From the NCBI RefSeq assembly GCF_026646375.1, contig NZ_JAIPPU010000003.1:1-64000 (forward strand): a stretch of DNA of 64,000 nucleotides. Reading direction: 5' to 3'. Every line of letters starts with the position of its first letter. Positions within the stretch are counted from its first letter, which is position 1. The stretch comes from Acetobacterium wieringae (GTDB lineage Bacteria > Bacillota > Clostridia > Eubacteriales > Eubacteriaceae). The position numbers and the translations under genes were made by a program. Positions 8,098 through 17,265 of the stretch are shown here, one piece after another. Below the pieces are notes generated by a model that had not been told where the DNA came from, did no database searches, and saw only the letters and a program-made list of their open reading frames with translations.

Positions 8098-8243
8098 GAA
8101 GGGGTTTAGGGTTAAAAAAATCCATATCTATATTTTATTCTTTTGTGTTCTTTATAGCTGAGTTTGAGAAAAACCCCTTCGACCCCTTCCAATCCCTTAT
8201 TAAAGCCGTTTGATCCCTTCTCAACCCCTTCGCAACCCCTTCG
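8098..8243. repeat. C-rich iteron-like repeats with an inverted outlier
   Basis: Variants of AACCCCTTCG occur at about 8172-8181, 8182-8190, 8212-8220, 8223-8232 and 8234-8243, the last two with an 11-base period. The inverse, CGAAGGGGTTT, is at 8098-8108 and can pair with 8171-8181 across about 62 bases. The array resembles iterons or a protein-binding array, but no replication gene is near. Confidence 0.55.
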
Positions 8244-8431
8244 TTTTTGAGGTTTTTGAGATTATGATTTCGCCTCATTGTATCAATATATGCATCTTGG
8301 TATTAAATCACTAAAATATTCGCGAGTAAGATCAACATAAATGGTTCGATGGGTGACTTTTTTCTTAATTTTTTCGTCTTTTCAAAATATATCATTTAAC
8401 GCTATTTAGAAGCATTTATAACTGCAGGCAG

Positions 8432-8511
8432 ATCGCATAAGCGATAGGCGCTTTAGCCAAAGCCTACCGGCTCCCCCAGGGCTAGTGGAAAATCGCTGTG
8501 TGGGAGCCGGT
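8432..8511. repeat. Cluster of three adjacent hairpins
   Basis: Three inverted repeats lie in a row: ATCGC/GCGAT (8432-8445), AGGC..TTT/AAAGCCT (8446-8465) and ACCGGCTCCC/GGGAGCCGGT (8466-8475 with 8502-8511). It may be a REP-like intergenic element or a small structured RNA. No run of T follows, so it is not a simple terminator. Confidence 0.5.
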
Positions 8512-8543
8512 CAGCTGATCTTTGAGAATGTCGATCAACGACC

Positions 8544-8588
8544 AAAAAACCCGGAACCGCCTGAATCTTTCAGGGTGTTCCGGGTTTT
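8544..8588 (-). terminator. Rho-independent terminator of valS
   Basis: Complementary arms AAAACCCGGAAC and GTTCCGGGTTTT enclose a second small stem (CCTGAA..TTCAGG). On the minus strand the hairpin ends in a run of T just after the valS stop. Confidence 0.85.
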
Positions 8589-8634
8589 GAATAAGCTGTG
8601 ATCCCACTGATAGGATTATCAGTGCGGGGGCCAC

Positions 8635-11283
8635 TTATTTCTTGAAATAATCCAATCGTTCCTGCACCTTTTCCATGGTTTCCTGGAATTTTTTCTGTTT
8701 CTCCCGTTCAGCTTCAACCACCTTTTCCGGGGCTTTATCGGTAAAGCCTTTGTTCCCCAGTTTCTGGGTGACCCGGTCAATTTCCTGCTGGAGCTTCTTT
8801 TTCTCGGCTTCCAGTCGGGCAATTTCTTTTTCCTTGTCGACCAGCTCGTCGAGGTTGATATAGATTTCTAAATCCTCCACCACGGCCGAGACATAGTTTT
8901 CCTGAATGTCGGCTTTGGTAATTGGCAGAATCGTCGAGACTGAGGCCAGCTTCTGGAAATAGTGGAGGGAGTCGGCCATCAATGTCAGGTGCTCGGGATT
9001 ATCACAAATCAGAAATAACTGGGTTTTCTTGGAATTGGGCACATCCATTTCGGCGCGGATATTCCGGATGCTGCGGATCGCTTCCATCAGGAACTCGACC
9101 TGTTTTTCATCCTCCGGAAAGACCAGCGTGTCATCAAAGTGCGGCCACTGAGCCACCATGATATCGCCGGTGGTGCCCGGCAGATAGCCGTTGATTTCTT
9201 CGGTGATAAACGGGGTAAAGGGATGCAGCAGTCGCAAAATGGTGTCCAGTACCACCCGCAGGGTATACTGGGCGGCGACCTTGGTTGTTTCTTCCTCGCC
9301 GTAGAGCCGTGGTTTTACCAGCTCGATGTACCAGTCGCAGTATTCGCTCCAGGCAAAATCATAAATCTTGGAAGCGGCAATCCCCAGTTCGTACTTGGTC
9401 ATGTTGTGATTGACTTCGGCCACGATGGTATTCATCCGGGACAGAATCCATTTGTCGGTGTTTTCCAGATGAGCGATGGCCGTTTCTTTTTTTTCCATGA
9501 TATCGTCATCCAGATTCATCAGCACAAAGCGGGCGGCGTTCCAGATCTTGTTTAGGAAATTCCGGCTGGACTCGACTTTTTCATCCTGCCAGCGGATATC
9601 ATTACCGGCTGAGTTTCCGGTGATGATGGTAAAGCGCAGGGCGTCGGCGCTGTAGGTCTCAATCAGTTCCAGCGGATCGATGCCGTTACCGAGAGATTTA
9701 CTCATTTTGCGGCCCTGAGAATCCCGCACCAGACCGTGGATATAAACGTCTTTAAAGGGGGTTTCGCCCATTTCGAAGAGGCCCATAAAAATCATCCGGG
9801 CAACCCAGAAGAAGATAATATCATAACCGGTAACCAGCACCGAGGTGGGATAGAATTTCTTCAAGTCCTCGCTGTTTTCCGGCCAGCCCAGGGTTGAGAA
9901 CGGCCACAGGCCCGAACTGAACCAGGTATCCAGCACATCTTCATCCTGGGTGAGGTGGGTACTGCCGCATTTAGGACAATGGTCGGGGGCCGTCTTGGCA
10001 ACCACCATCTCCCCACAATCGGCGCAATAATAGGCCGGAATTCGATGTCCCCACCACAATTGCCGTGAAATACACCAATCCCGGATGTTTTCCAACCAAT
10101 TGTAATAAATTTTGCTGAAACGGTCGGGGATAAAATCAGTTTTGTGCTGACGCACAGCATCGAGCGCCGGGCCAGCCAGTGGTTCCATTTTAACAAACCA
10201 TTGTTCCGAGGTCATGGTTTCGACGGTGGTGGAGCAGCGGTAGCATTCGCCGACGTTATGCTGATGGTCTTCGATTTTTTCGAGCAGTCCCAGCGCTTCC
10301 AGATCTTTGACCACGGCTTTACGACAGTCGTAGCGATCCATGCCGGCATATTTTCCGGCCAGTTCGTTCATCGTACCGTCATCATTGAGTACCCGAATCT
10401 GCTCCAGATTGTGGCGCAGGCCGACCTCGTAGTCATTGGGGTCGTGGGCTGGTGTCATTTTAACCACCCCGGTACCAAAGCTCATATCGACATAGTCATC
10501 AGCAACAATAATAATTTCTTTATCAAGCAGGGGCAGCATCACGGTTTTGCCGATTAAGTGCTGATAACGCTCGTCTTCGGGGTGAACGGCTACGCCGCTG
10601 TCCCCCAGCATTGTTTCCGGCCGGGTGGTGGCCACCACCAGATAGCCGTCGCCGTCAGTTAGCGGGTAACGGATATGCCAGAGATTGCCCTGGTGTTCGG
10701 CGTATTCCACTTCGGCTTCAGAGAGCGCCGTTTTACAGGTGGTACACCAGTTAATAATGCGGCTGCCTTTATAGATCAGACCTTTATCATAAAGATTGAC
10801 AAAGGCTTCGTTGACCGCCTGGCTGCAGCCTTCGTCCATGGTGAAGCGTTCGCGGCTCCAGTCACAGGAAGCGCCCAGTTTTTTAAGCTGATCGGTGATC
10901 CGGGTTTTATAGGTCAGGGCCCAGTCCCAGGCGCGTTCCAGATAGGCTTCCCGGCCAATCTCCTGCTTGGTTTTGCCTTCTTCTTCCCGGAGTTTATCAA
11001 CCACTTTAACCTCGGTGGCAATCGAGGCATGGTCGGTTCCCGGCAGCCACAGGGCGGCATAGCCATCCATCCGTTTGTAGCGGGTCAGAACATCCTGGAG
11101 GGTGCCGTCAAAGGCGTGGCCCATGTGCAGCTGACCGGTGATGTTAGGCGGCGGCATCACAATCGTAAAGGGTTTACCATCGGGATTGACTTCCGGCTTG
11201 AAATAGCCCTTTTGCTGCCAACTGGCATAGGTTTTATCTTCTACTTCTTTGGGATCATAGGTTTTTGACATTTCTTTCTTCAT
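8635..11283 (-). CDS. valS: Valyl-tRNA synthetase
   Basis: The protein has 882 residues, normal for ValS. It charges tRNA-Val in the cytoplasm. Class I signatures are seen: [15 protein letters not shown] (the HIGH element) near residue 50 and KMSKSLGNG near 527. A zinc-type CxxC..CxxC cluster ([15 protein letters not shown]) lies in the middle, editing-domain sequence precedes it, and a C-terminal coiled coil rich in Lys/Glu spans about 810-880. The start at ATG 11283 follows AGGTG; an ATG five codons later is possible. No T-box leader is visible upstream, where the space is filled by palindromic repeat R1. Confidence 0.97.
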   Translation of the reverse strand: MKKEMSKTYDPKEVEDKTYASWQQKGYFKPEVNPDGKPFTIVMPPPNITGQLHMGHAFDGTLQDVLTRYKRMDGYAALWLPGTDHASIATEVKVVDKLREEEGKTKQEIGREAYLERAWDWALTYKTRITDQLKKLGASCDWSRERFTMDEGCSQAVNEAFVNLYDKGLIYKGSRIINWCTTCKTALSEAEVEYAEHQGNLWHIRYPLTDGDGYLVVATTRPETMLGDSGVAVHPEDERYQHLIGKTVMLPLLDKEIIIVADDYVDMSFGTGVVKMTPAHDPNDYEVGLRHNLEQIRVLNDDGTMNELAGKYAGMDRYDCRKAVVKDLEALGLLEKIEDHQHNVGECYRCSTTVETMTSEQWFVKMEPLAGPALDAVRQHKTDFIPDRFSKIYYNWLENIRDWCISRQLWWGHRIPAYYCADCGEMVVAKTAPDHCPKCGSTHLTQDEDVLDTWFSSGLWPFSTLGWPENSEDLKKFYPTSVLVTGYDIIFFWVARMIFMGLFEMGETPFKDVYIHGLVRDSQGRKMSKSLGNGIDPLELIETYSADALRFTIITGNSAGNDIRWQDEKVESSRNFLNKIWNAARFVLMNLDDDIMEKKETAIAHLENTDKWILSRMNTIVAEVNHNMTKYELGIAASKIYDFAWSEYCDWYIELVKPRLYGEEETTKVAAQYTLRVVLDTILRLLHPFTPFITEEINGYLPGTTGDIMVAQWPHFDDTLVFPEDEKQVEFLMEAIRSIRNIRAEMDVPNSKKTQLFLICDNPEHLTLMADSLHYFQKLASVSTILPITKADIQENYVSAVVEDLEIYINLDELVDKEKEIARLEAEKKKLQQEIDRVTQKLGNKGFTDKAPEKVVEAEREKQKKFQETMEKVQERLDYFKK

Positions 11284-11313
11284 ATATGCACCTGCTATTC
11301 TTATTGGTCGTTA

Positions 11314-11450
11314 GGCAATTGCCAAGGTTTTGTGAGTTTCGCTGCCAGTTTGCACGAAACAGTTTTTACACTGTACGGCGGACAGGCTATCGCCTGTTCG
11401 CCGTACAGTGTAAAAACTGTTTGTGAAACTGTCAGAAAAACACTAATTGT
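11314..11450. repeat. Palindromic intergenic repeat R1 (module A only)
   Basis: It begins with the palindrome GGCAATTGCC (11314-11323), then the left end GTGAGTTTCGCTGCCAG. Its core is a nearly perfect hairpin at 11357-11422: two 31-base arms with one G-A difference around a TATC loop. The right end has AAACTGTCAG. It lies between the stop of the upstream glycosyltransferase and valS, both on the minus strand, so a transcript would fold it into a long stem. Confidence 0.9.
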
Positions 11451-11472
11451 TTATTTTTTTCGCACTTGCCAA

Positions 11473-12663
11473 CTATTGGTCTTTTATTTCCTTAATTTTG
11501 TAGGGGTCAAAGAGGGCCGGTTGGGGTTCGGGTAAGGCTTTTTTCTCGATATAACCGGCAATCAGACGGTGACACAGCTCGATGGTTTTGGTCATCGAGC
11601 GTTTCTGGGCCTCCTCGGACATATTCTCTGACATCCGTTTGATGATGTATTTATTTTCAAACAAAAAATCAACCATCGAGGTTAAATCTTTGATCTTGTC
11701 CACTTTGATGGCCATTCCCCCATCCACCAGATAATCGGCGTTTTCTTCTTCCTGGCCGGGGTAATAAAAGGGAATGATCATGGGAATGTTTTTTACAATC
11801 GCTTCGGTGGTGGTCAGGCCCCCGGGTTTGGTTATAATGGCATCGGACTGATCCATCAGCTCGGAGACGTTATTGACAAAGCCGTGGATCTCGACAAGTT
11901 TATTGTCGGTTTTTTCCCGGGCATAATGGGCCCGGATTTCTTTTTCGATCCGGGCATTATTGCCGCAGACCACAATGATACGAATTTTTTCCTTGACCTT
12001 CATCAGCGAGGTAAAGGCTTTTTCCATCTGTTTACTGCCCAGACTACCGCCCATCAAAAGAATCGTCCCAGCGACATCGACAAGTTCCTGACGCTGCAGA
12101 TGGTTGTTTTGCAAAAAAGTCTGGCGGATGGGAATCCCGTAGGGATAGATAATGTCGGCGGACACCCCTTTTTCGACCATGGTCTCTTTGGTATAGTCGG
12201 AGCCGACAATATAGGCATCGATCATTTTTTTAAGATAAAGGGTATGAATTTTATAGTCAGTGACAATCGACAGTACCGGAACATCAAAGGCATGGTGCTC
12301 CTTCAGGGTGCCCAATACATTGGTCACAAAGGGATGGGTGGTAATGATCAGATCGGGGTGACCGGACTTGATCAGGGGCACGATGTCGGGGTTCATCACC
12401 CGGGTCAACACCTGAAAAATACCCTGCTGAAAGCGGTTCATGTTATTAAACTGATTATACATCTGCTCATAAAGCTTGGGTACATTCACCACCATCTGCT
12501 GATACCCTTTGGTAATCAGGCGATCCAGGGTGACGTTGGTTTCTTTAAAGGCATCATAAACTTCGGTTTGATAGCCGGCTTCATCCAGAGATTCCTTTAA
12601 GGACTGGGCGGCCAGATTATGACCGGCACCGGTTGACGCTGTAAAAATAAATACCTTTGACAT
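11473..12663 (-). CDS. Diacylglycerol glycosyltransferase, MGDG-synthase/UgtP family
   Basis: The protein has 396 residues. The N-terminus TASTGAGHNLAAQSL is the glycine-rich motif of MGDG synthase family enzymes. The C-terminal half has MGGSLGSKQ, HGFVNNVSELMDQSDAIITKPGG and TTTEAI, the nucleotide-sugar binding region of GT28-type transferases. It probably transfers a sugar from UDP-sugar to diacylglycerol at the membrane, making glycolipid. The exact sugar cannot be read from sequence. A 51-residue membrane protein gene ends nine bases before its start, so they are probably cotranscribed. Confidence 0.85.
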   Translation of the reverse strand: MSKVFIFTASTGAGHNLAAQSLKESLDEAGYQTEVYDAFKETNVTLDRLITKGYQQMVVNVPKLYEQMYNQFNNMNRFQQGIFQVLTRVMNPDIVPLIKSGHPDLIITTHPFVTNVLGTLKEHHAFDVPVLSIVTDYKIHTLYLKKMIDAYIVGSDYTKETMVEKGVSADIIYPYGIPIRQTFLQNNHLQRQELVDVAGTILLMGGSLGSKQMEKAFTSLMKVKEKIRIIVVCGNNARIEKEIRAHYAREKTDNKLVEIHGFVNNVSELMDQSDAIITKPGGLTTTEAIVKNIPMIIPFYYPGQEEENADYLVDGGMAIKVDKIKDLTSMVDFLFENKYIIKRMSENMSEEAQKRSMTKTIELCHRLIAGYIEKKALPEPQPALFDPYKIKEIKDQ

Positions 12664-12671
12664 GGCGGGCC

Positions 12672-12827
12672 TTAGTCTTCGAATTCTTTGGTAAACTTGT
12701 AATTAACCCGCATCAGTTTGCCGCCCATGGCTTCTTCTTTGCGTTTTTCAACAAAATAGATGCCACCAAAAACCATTAACATTCCGGCCATTACGGCCGA
12801 AAATCCCACTAATATTTTCTTTAACAT
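12672..12827 (-). CDS. Small single-pass membrane protein
   Basis: The protein has 51 residues starting at ATG 12827, seven bases after GGAGG. The longer TTG-initiated frame has no ribosome site. The sequence is MLKKILVGFSAVMAGMLMVFGG followed by IYFVEKRKEEAMGGKLM and a charged tail, giving one N-terminal transmembrane helix with a basic, then mixed, cytoplasmic end. No family is recognised. Its stop is nine bases from the glycosyltransferase start, suggesting a partner or anchor for that membrane enzyme, which is inference. Confidence 0.7.
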   Translation of the reverse strand: MLKKILVGFSAVMAGMLMVFGGIYFVEKRKEEAMGGKLMRVNYKFTKEFED

Positions 12828-12873
12828 AAGAAACCTCCGTATTATTTTTTTATGTACTGACAATAACTAAAGT

Positions 12874-13080
12874 ACCGTGAGCTTCGCTGCCAGTTTTGCA
12901 CGAAACATTTTTTACACTGTACGGCGGACAGGCTATCGCCTGTTCGCCTACACGTTACAAAAATGTTTTCGTGAAGGCAATGAGCCAATCACAAGCTTGC
13001 TTGTAGTTGGCGACTGCCCGCGAACAATAAGAAATTCGCATAGCGATTTCTTATTGTTGTGAAAACTGACATCAAAGCAC
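12874..13080. repeat. Palindromic intergenic repeat R2 (modules A, B, C)
   Basis: The order is: left end (GTGAGCTTCGCTGCCAG), hairpin A (12910-12965, CGGCGGACAGG/CCTGTTCGCC), hairpin B (12971-13022, GCCAATCACAAGC against GCTTGTAGTTGGC), hairpin C (13023-13058, AACAATAAGAAATTCGC against GCGATTTCTTATTGTT), right end (AAAACTGACATCAAAGCAC). The left and right ends are imperfect complements of each other. Short open frames crossing it are artefacts of the repeat. Confidence 0.9.
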
Positions 13081-13129
13081 TTTTTGTTCGGTGCTTGTCT
13101 TTCCCAATTATCGGCCAGTTTCATTTTTA

Positions 13130-13936
13130 TTATTGTTGTGAATCACTTAAAAAAATCGTTCCGATTTCTTCGCCGTCAAGAATTTTATAGAGCACCTTGA
13201 CGTCTTCCCCAGAGGCGATTATCATGTCGATGCCGCAGTCGGTGGCGTATTTGGCGGCGCCCAGCTTGGTGATCATGCCGCCGGTGCCAAGACAGGAAGC
13301 GGTGTTGCCGGCGCTTTTCATCAGCTCATTATCGATCTTATCAACCGTCTGGATCAGTCGGGCGTCTTTATTGACGGCCGGGTTATCATCGTAAAGACCA
13401 TCCACATCCGAAAGGATGATCAGCAGATCGGCATCGACCAGGTCGGCGGTCATCGCCGAGAGGATATCATTGTCGCCAAAGCATTCCTCCTGAATCTCAT
13501 CGGTGGCGATACAGTCATTTTCATTGACAATCGGAATGATCCCTCCGGCGATCAGGGCCTGGAAGGTGTTCATGGCGTTGTTGCGCTTAATGGTGTGTTT
13601 AAAGACATCCTTGGTCAGAAGAATCTGACCAACCGTCTGATGGTATTCATCAAAAAACTTATGATAAACCCGCATCAAAAGCCCCTGGCCTACCGACGCA
13701 GCGGCCTGTTTTTCTTTTAGGGTTTTGGGCCGTTCGGTCAGCTTCATCCGGTTCATCCCGGCACCGATGGCTCCGGAGGAAACCAGCACCATTTTTTTGC
13801 CGCTGTTTTCCAGATCCGTCAGCACCCGGGCCAGGATCTCCAGCTTTCGCAGATCCAGGGTGCCATTTTGGTGGGTCACCGAGGTGGTACCCATCTTTAC
13901 TACAATGGTGGTGGCGTTTTTTATCTTTTCTCGCAT
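13130..13936 (-). CDS. proB: Glutamate 5-kinase, short form without PUA domain
   Basis: The protein has 268 residues with start ATG 13936 after AGGAG. It phosphorylates L-glutamate in the first step of proline synthesis. Amino-acid kinase motifs are clear: VVKMGTTSV at the start, VSSGAIGAGM near residue 52, IPIVNENDCI near 135, LSDVDGLYD near 170 and GTGGMITKLGAA near 215. The C-terminal PUA domain of the longer enzymes is absent and the frame ends cleanly after the kinase domain, a form known in some bacteria. proA is not adjacent. The gene sits alone between repeats R2 and R3. Confidence 0.93.
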   Translation of the reverse strand: MREKIKNATTIVVKMGTTSVTHQNGTLDLRKLEILARVLTDLENSGKKMVLVSSGAIGAGMNRMKLTERPKTLKEKQAAASVGQGLLMRVYHKFFDEYHQTVGQILLTKDVFKHTIKRNNAMNTFQALIAGGIIPIVNENDCIATDEIQEECFGDNDILSAMTADLVDADLLIILSDVDGLYDDNPAVNKDARLIQTVDKIDNELMKSAGNTASCLGTGGMITKLGAAKYATDCGIDMIIASGEDVKVLYKILDGEEIGTIFLSDSQQ

Positions 13937-13989
13937 CTTAATCTCCTAGTTTGGTTCCAGTTGGTCATTGAGAAACGAGAATTATAAAG

Positions 13990-14210
13990 AACGAACCTTA
14001 ATTGCTGGGGGGGCAGTTTCCACAAACATTTTCGTAACGTGTAGGCGAACAGGCGACAGCCTGTACGACGTACAGTGTAGAAAGTACGCGAAGGCAACGA
14101 GCCAATCACAAGCTTGCTTGTAGTTGGCGACTGCTCGCGACAAAGAAGAAATTCGCTTTGCGATTTCTTCTTGTGTTTCGTGGGAAACTGAACACACAGC
14201 TCACAGTACG
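13990..14210. repeat. Palindromic intergenic repeat R3 (inverted, with B and C)
   Basis: Read on the minus strand it has left end, C (AAGAAGAAATTCGC type), B, A and right end, the same module order as R4. A is at about 14031-14090, B at about 14091-14139 and C at about 14140-14175. It fills the gap between nrdJ and proB. Arms of each module remain complementary despite base changes, which suggests selection for folding or recent origin. Confidence 0.85.
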
Positions 14211-14290
14211 TCGATAAACGCTTTATTCCCAATGGCCAATACATCCTAGTTAATTATTATATCAAACAATGCGAAAACCGCAACGATTTT

Positions 14291-17233
14291 TTAGCTGCAG
14301 CCGGTGGTAGTGCCGCAGTCGAGGCAGAGCTTACAGGTGCCGTTTTGCATCATCCGGTCACTGCCGCAGTGGCTGCAGGTTTCTCCGTAGAGCACTTCCC
14401 CGCCGCCATCCTTGTTATAGTCGGGCGTGGCCTCACCGGCGCTGACGCTGCGAACCAGGTTTTGTTTGTTCATCAGGGTAAAGTTTTTGGGTTTGACCTG
14501 GCAATTGGAAAAGTCGCCGTGTTCAATATCGATAACCTTACTGATCAGATCAGAAATAGATGAGGCAAACTTGATATAGGGATGCCGGGAAACAAAACCT
14601 GAGGGTTCATATTTCTGGCCCCGCAGCATTTTAGATATCTGATCCGGCGGGATATGATACTGTAGCATATTCGAAATTGACTTCGACAGCGAAGCCAACA
14701 GCCCCTTGACGACTGTCCCCTCTTTATCGGTGGAGACAAAAATCTCAGCAATGCCGCCGTCTTCATAAAAGCCGATGGTGATATACAGTTCAATATCGCC
14801 AATTTTGGCGGCATGGGTGCGACTGAGCCGCATCCCTTCCGGACGGACCCGGTTTAAGGCCTTGTTTGTACCTTCCTTGACCAGTGCCAAAAGCTCGGCA
14901 TAGCTGTAGTCATCGACACTGCGATCGACATCTTCGGCCATCCCGGAGCTCAGCGGCTGGGAGGCTTTGCAGGCATCCCGGTAAATGGCAATCGCCTTGG
15001 TGCCGGTGCGGTACGCCAGCAGATGGATGTTTTCGACATCGGCCACAGTGGCATCATGGGGCAGGTTGACGGTTTTTGACACTGAGCCGCTGATCATTGG
15101 AGTAATCGCTGAAACCATCAGGACGTGCCCCATCGGGGAGATGGTATTGGCGGTGTCAAAAATCGGCAGATGTTCGGGCTTAAGATGGGGTGCTCCGGCC
15201 ACTCCCTCATGGAGAAAATAGCCCTTGGCGTCTTTTTCCAGAATATAGGTGAGAATATCCCCCACTTCTTTTTCGTTGTAGCCGAGGTTGTAAAGCGCTT
15301 GCTCCAGCACTGGATTGACAATTTCCATCGAGCCGCCGCCAATTAATTTTTTAAAGACGACGTGGTTGTAAAAAGGTTCCACCGAGGTGGCACCGCAGTC
15401 CATCGCAAAGGAAATCGTCCCGGTGGGGGCAATTACCGATACCTGGGCGTTGCGGTAGCCGTGCGCTTCGCCGGCTTCCTCCGCCAGTTTCCAGGCGTTT
15501 TTGAGCTGGCTGCTGATTTCCTTAAAGCCCATTTTTTGAAGCAGCTTGTGGTTTATCTTAATCGGTTCATAGTGCAGCGCCTCATAGTCATCGGTTCGGG
15601 CGCCGGCCACCCGGCTGTGGTTGCGGATGACCCGCCCCATATACGGTTTATTGATTTCGTATTTGGGGAAGGCACCAATTTTACCAGCCATGAGCGCCGA
15701 CACATGGTAGGAGGTTCCGGTCATGATCCCGGTGATTCCGGCGATCAGGTTGCGGCTTTCAGCTGAGTCATAGGGATAGCCCAGCGCCAGCAGCAGTGAT
15801 GCTGCATTGGCAATCCCCAGTCCGGTGGTGCGAAACAGAAAACTTTTGCGGGCCACATCCGGGGTCGGAAACTGGCCGTGATAGATGGAGCCTTCCAGAG
15901 CACATTGAATCAGACCGACCAGATGAATAAACGACTCGATCTCAAAACTGTTGTCTTCGGGATTATAGAATTTATAGACATTGATCGACGCCAGATTACA
16001 GGCAGTGTCATCCAAGAAAGCGTACTCAGAACACGGATTGGTGGCATTGATACGGTTTATTTTAGCCGTCAGGTCACCATCTTCACCACCCGGGCAGGTA
16101 TGCCAGGCATTGAAAATATCGTCAAACTGAATCCCCGGATCGGCACATTCCCAGGCGGCCACATTGAGATGCTGCCATAATTCCTTGACCGGCACTTCCC
16201 GATCAACCCGGTCATCGACCCGACCCCGCAGTTTCATTTTATGATCGGGTTCACTTTTTAAGTTTAAAACCGCCTGCATAAATTCGGCATTGAGTCGCAC
16301 CGAGTTGTTGCTGTTCTGGCCGCTGACGGTCTGGTAGGCTTCGCCATCCATCGAGGTGTCATAGCCCATTTTGCCCAGAGCCCGGACTTTTTGTTCTTCC
16401 TTGACCTTCCAGTTGATAAAGGCATCAATTTCGGGATGATCAATATCAACAATGACCATCTTGGCCGCCCGGCGGGTGGTGCCCCCGGACTTAATGGCCC
16501 CGGCATTGCGATCCAACCCCTGCAGGAAACTCATCATCCCCGAAGACTGACCGCCGCTGGTCAGGCCTTCATTGGCCGCCCGGAGGTTGGAGAAATTGGT
16601 ACCCACGCCAGAACCGCCTTTAAACAACTTGGTTTCGCTGACATAGTGCTCGGAAATGGAATGATCCCCCAGCAGCCGATCCTGAATTGAGAGGATAAAG
16701 CAGGCACTGGCCTGGGTGCGGCTGTAGCGGTCAACCGATTCCAGCACCTGGCCGCTTTCTTCATCGTAGTAATACAGATCATCCTTGGAACCGGCAATGT
16801 CATAGCTGCGTTTCAGACCGGTGTTAAACCACTGCGGCGAGTTGGGGGCCCACATCTGCATCAGAAAGGCATAGACCAGCTCATCATAGTAGATTTGCCA
16901 CTGCTCGTCGCTATCAATCAGTCCTTCCGCCCGGATGGCGTCGGTCCAGAAACCGACCAGTCGGTCAGCAATTTCACGCATGCTGTGTTCGTAGCCATAG
17001 CCATTGGGCACACCTTTGCGGCGGAAATATTTGGTGGCAATAATGTTACAGGCATTTTGCGAGTAATGCTCGGGGAATTCCAGATCGGTCATTTCATAAA
17101 TAATCTCTCCGGTCTGATAGTTTTTTAAGATCACGTCGACGGTCTGCCACGAAAACAGATCGTAGACGGTTTTATCGGAACCTTCCAGTTCTTTGGTAAA
17201 GACCCGCGTAAACAGCTGATTTATTTGATTCAA
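14291..17233 (-). CDS. nrdJ: Adenosylcobalamin-dependent ribonucleotide reductase, class II
   Basis: The protein has 980 residues. It reduces ribonucleotides to deoxyribonucleotides using a B12-derived radical. Landmarks: SPQWFNTG, FKGGSGVGTNFSNLR, NPCSEYAFLDDTACNLASINV near residue 398, PTGTISFAMDCGATSVEP, and a C-terminal Cys cluster (CSHCG..CKLCLDCG) typical of the long NrdJ form. I choose TTG 17233 as start because AAGGAGGAAC lies ten bases upstream. The open frame continues to 17374, but those codons are repeat R4 and do not belong to the protein. No cobalamin riboswitch is seen upstream. Confidence 0.93.
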   Translation of the reverse strand: MNQINQLFTRVFTKELEGSDKTVYDLFSWQTVDVILKNYQTGEIIYEMTDLEFPEHYSQNACNIIATKYFRRKGVPNGYGYEHSMREIADRLVGFWTDAIRAEGLIDSDEQWQIYYDELVYAFLMQMWAPNSPQWFNTGLKRSYDIAGSKDDLYYYDEESGQVLESVDRYSRTQASACFILSIQDRLLGDHSISEHYVSETKLFKGGSGVGTNFSNLRAANEGLTSGGQSSGMMSFLQGLDRNAGAIKSGGTTRRAAKMVIVDIDHPEIDAFINWKVKEEQKVRALGKMGYDTSMDGEAYQTVSGQNSNNSVRLNAEFMQAVLNLKSEPDHKMKLRGRVDDRVDREVPVKELWQHLNVAAWECADPGIQFDDIFNAWHTCPGGEDGDLTAKINRINATNPCSEYAFLDDTACNLASINVYKFYNPEDNSFEIESFIHLVGLIQCALEGSIYHGQFPTPDVARKSFLFRTTGLGIANAASLLLALGYPYDSAESRNLIAGITGIMTGTSYHVSALMAGKIGAFPKYEINKPYMGRVIRNHSRVAGARTDDYEALHYEPIKINHKLLQKMGFKEISSQLKNAWKLAEEAGEAHGYRNAQVSVIAPTGTISFAMDCGATSVEPFYNHVVFKKLIGGGSMEIVNPVLEQALYNLGYNEKEVGDILTYILEKDAKGYFLHEGVAGAPHLKPEHLPIFDTANTISPMGHVLMVSAITPMISGSVSKTVNLPHDATVADVENIHLLAYRTGTKAIAIYRDACKASQPLSSGMAEDVDRSVDDYSYAELLALVKEGTNKALNRVRPEGMRLSRTHAAKIGDIELYITIGFYEDGGIAEIFVSTDKEGTVVKGLLASLSKSISNMLQYHIPPDQISKMLRGQKYEPSGFVSRHPYIKFASSISDLISKVIDIEHGDFSNCQVKPKNFTLMNKQNLVRSVSAGEATPDYNKDGGGEVLYGETCSHCGSDRMMQNGTCKLCLDCGTTTGCS

Positions 17234-17265
17234 TTTCTTTGTTCCTCCTTGTAGATAAAACATAC

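Larger units (their letters stand above)
7680..8634. other. 955-base non-coding region between island and core genome
   Basis: No supported gene lies here. Part 7,850-7,935 read on the minus strand gives a coding-like but interrupted stretch ending in TGA. Part 8,090-8,245 holds repeated CCCCTTCG-type units. Part 8,430-8,511 holds three adjacent hairpins. The valS terminator closes the region at 8,544-8,588. A TATAAT-like element upstream of hsdM (near 7,779-7,784, minus strand) has only a weak -35. Confidence 0.7.

Noticed and set aside
10675-11268. 197-residue plus-strand open frame inside valS
   Set aside because: It is opposite the highly conserved catalytic region of valS and has no ribosome site or recognisable domain.
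11284-11472. T-box riboswitch before valS
   Set aside because: No GGGTGGNACCGCG-type antiterminator sequence is visible; the space is taken up by repeat R1.
12877-13062. Open frame on the plus strand before proB
   Set aside because: It is made entirely of palindromic repeat R2; similar false frames occur in R1, R3 and R4.
13921-14244. Overlapping open frames upstream of proB
   Set aside because: They are the sequence of repeat R3 with residues dictated by the hairpins, not a protein.
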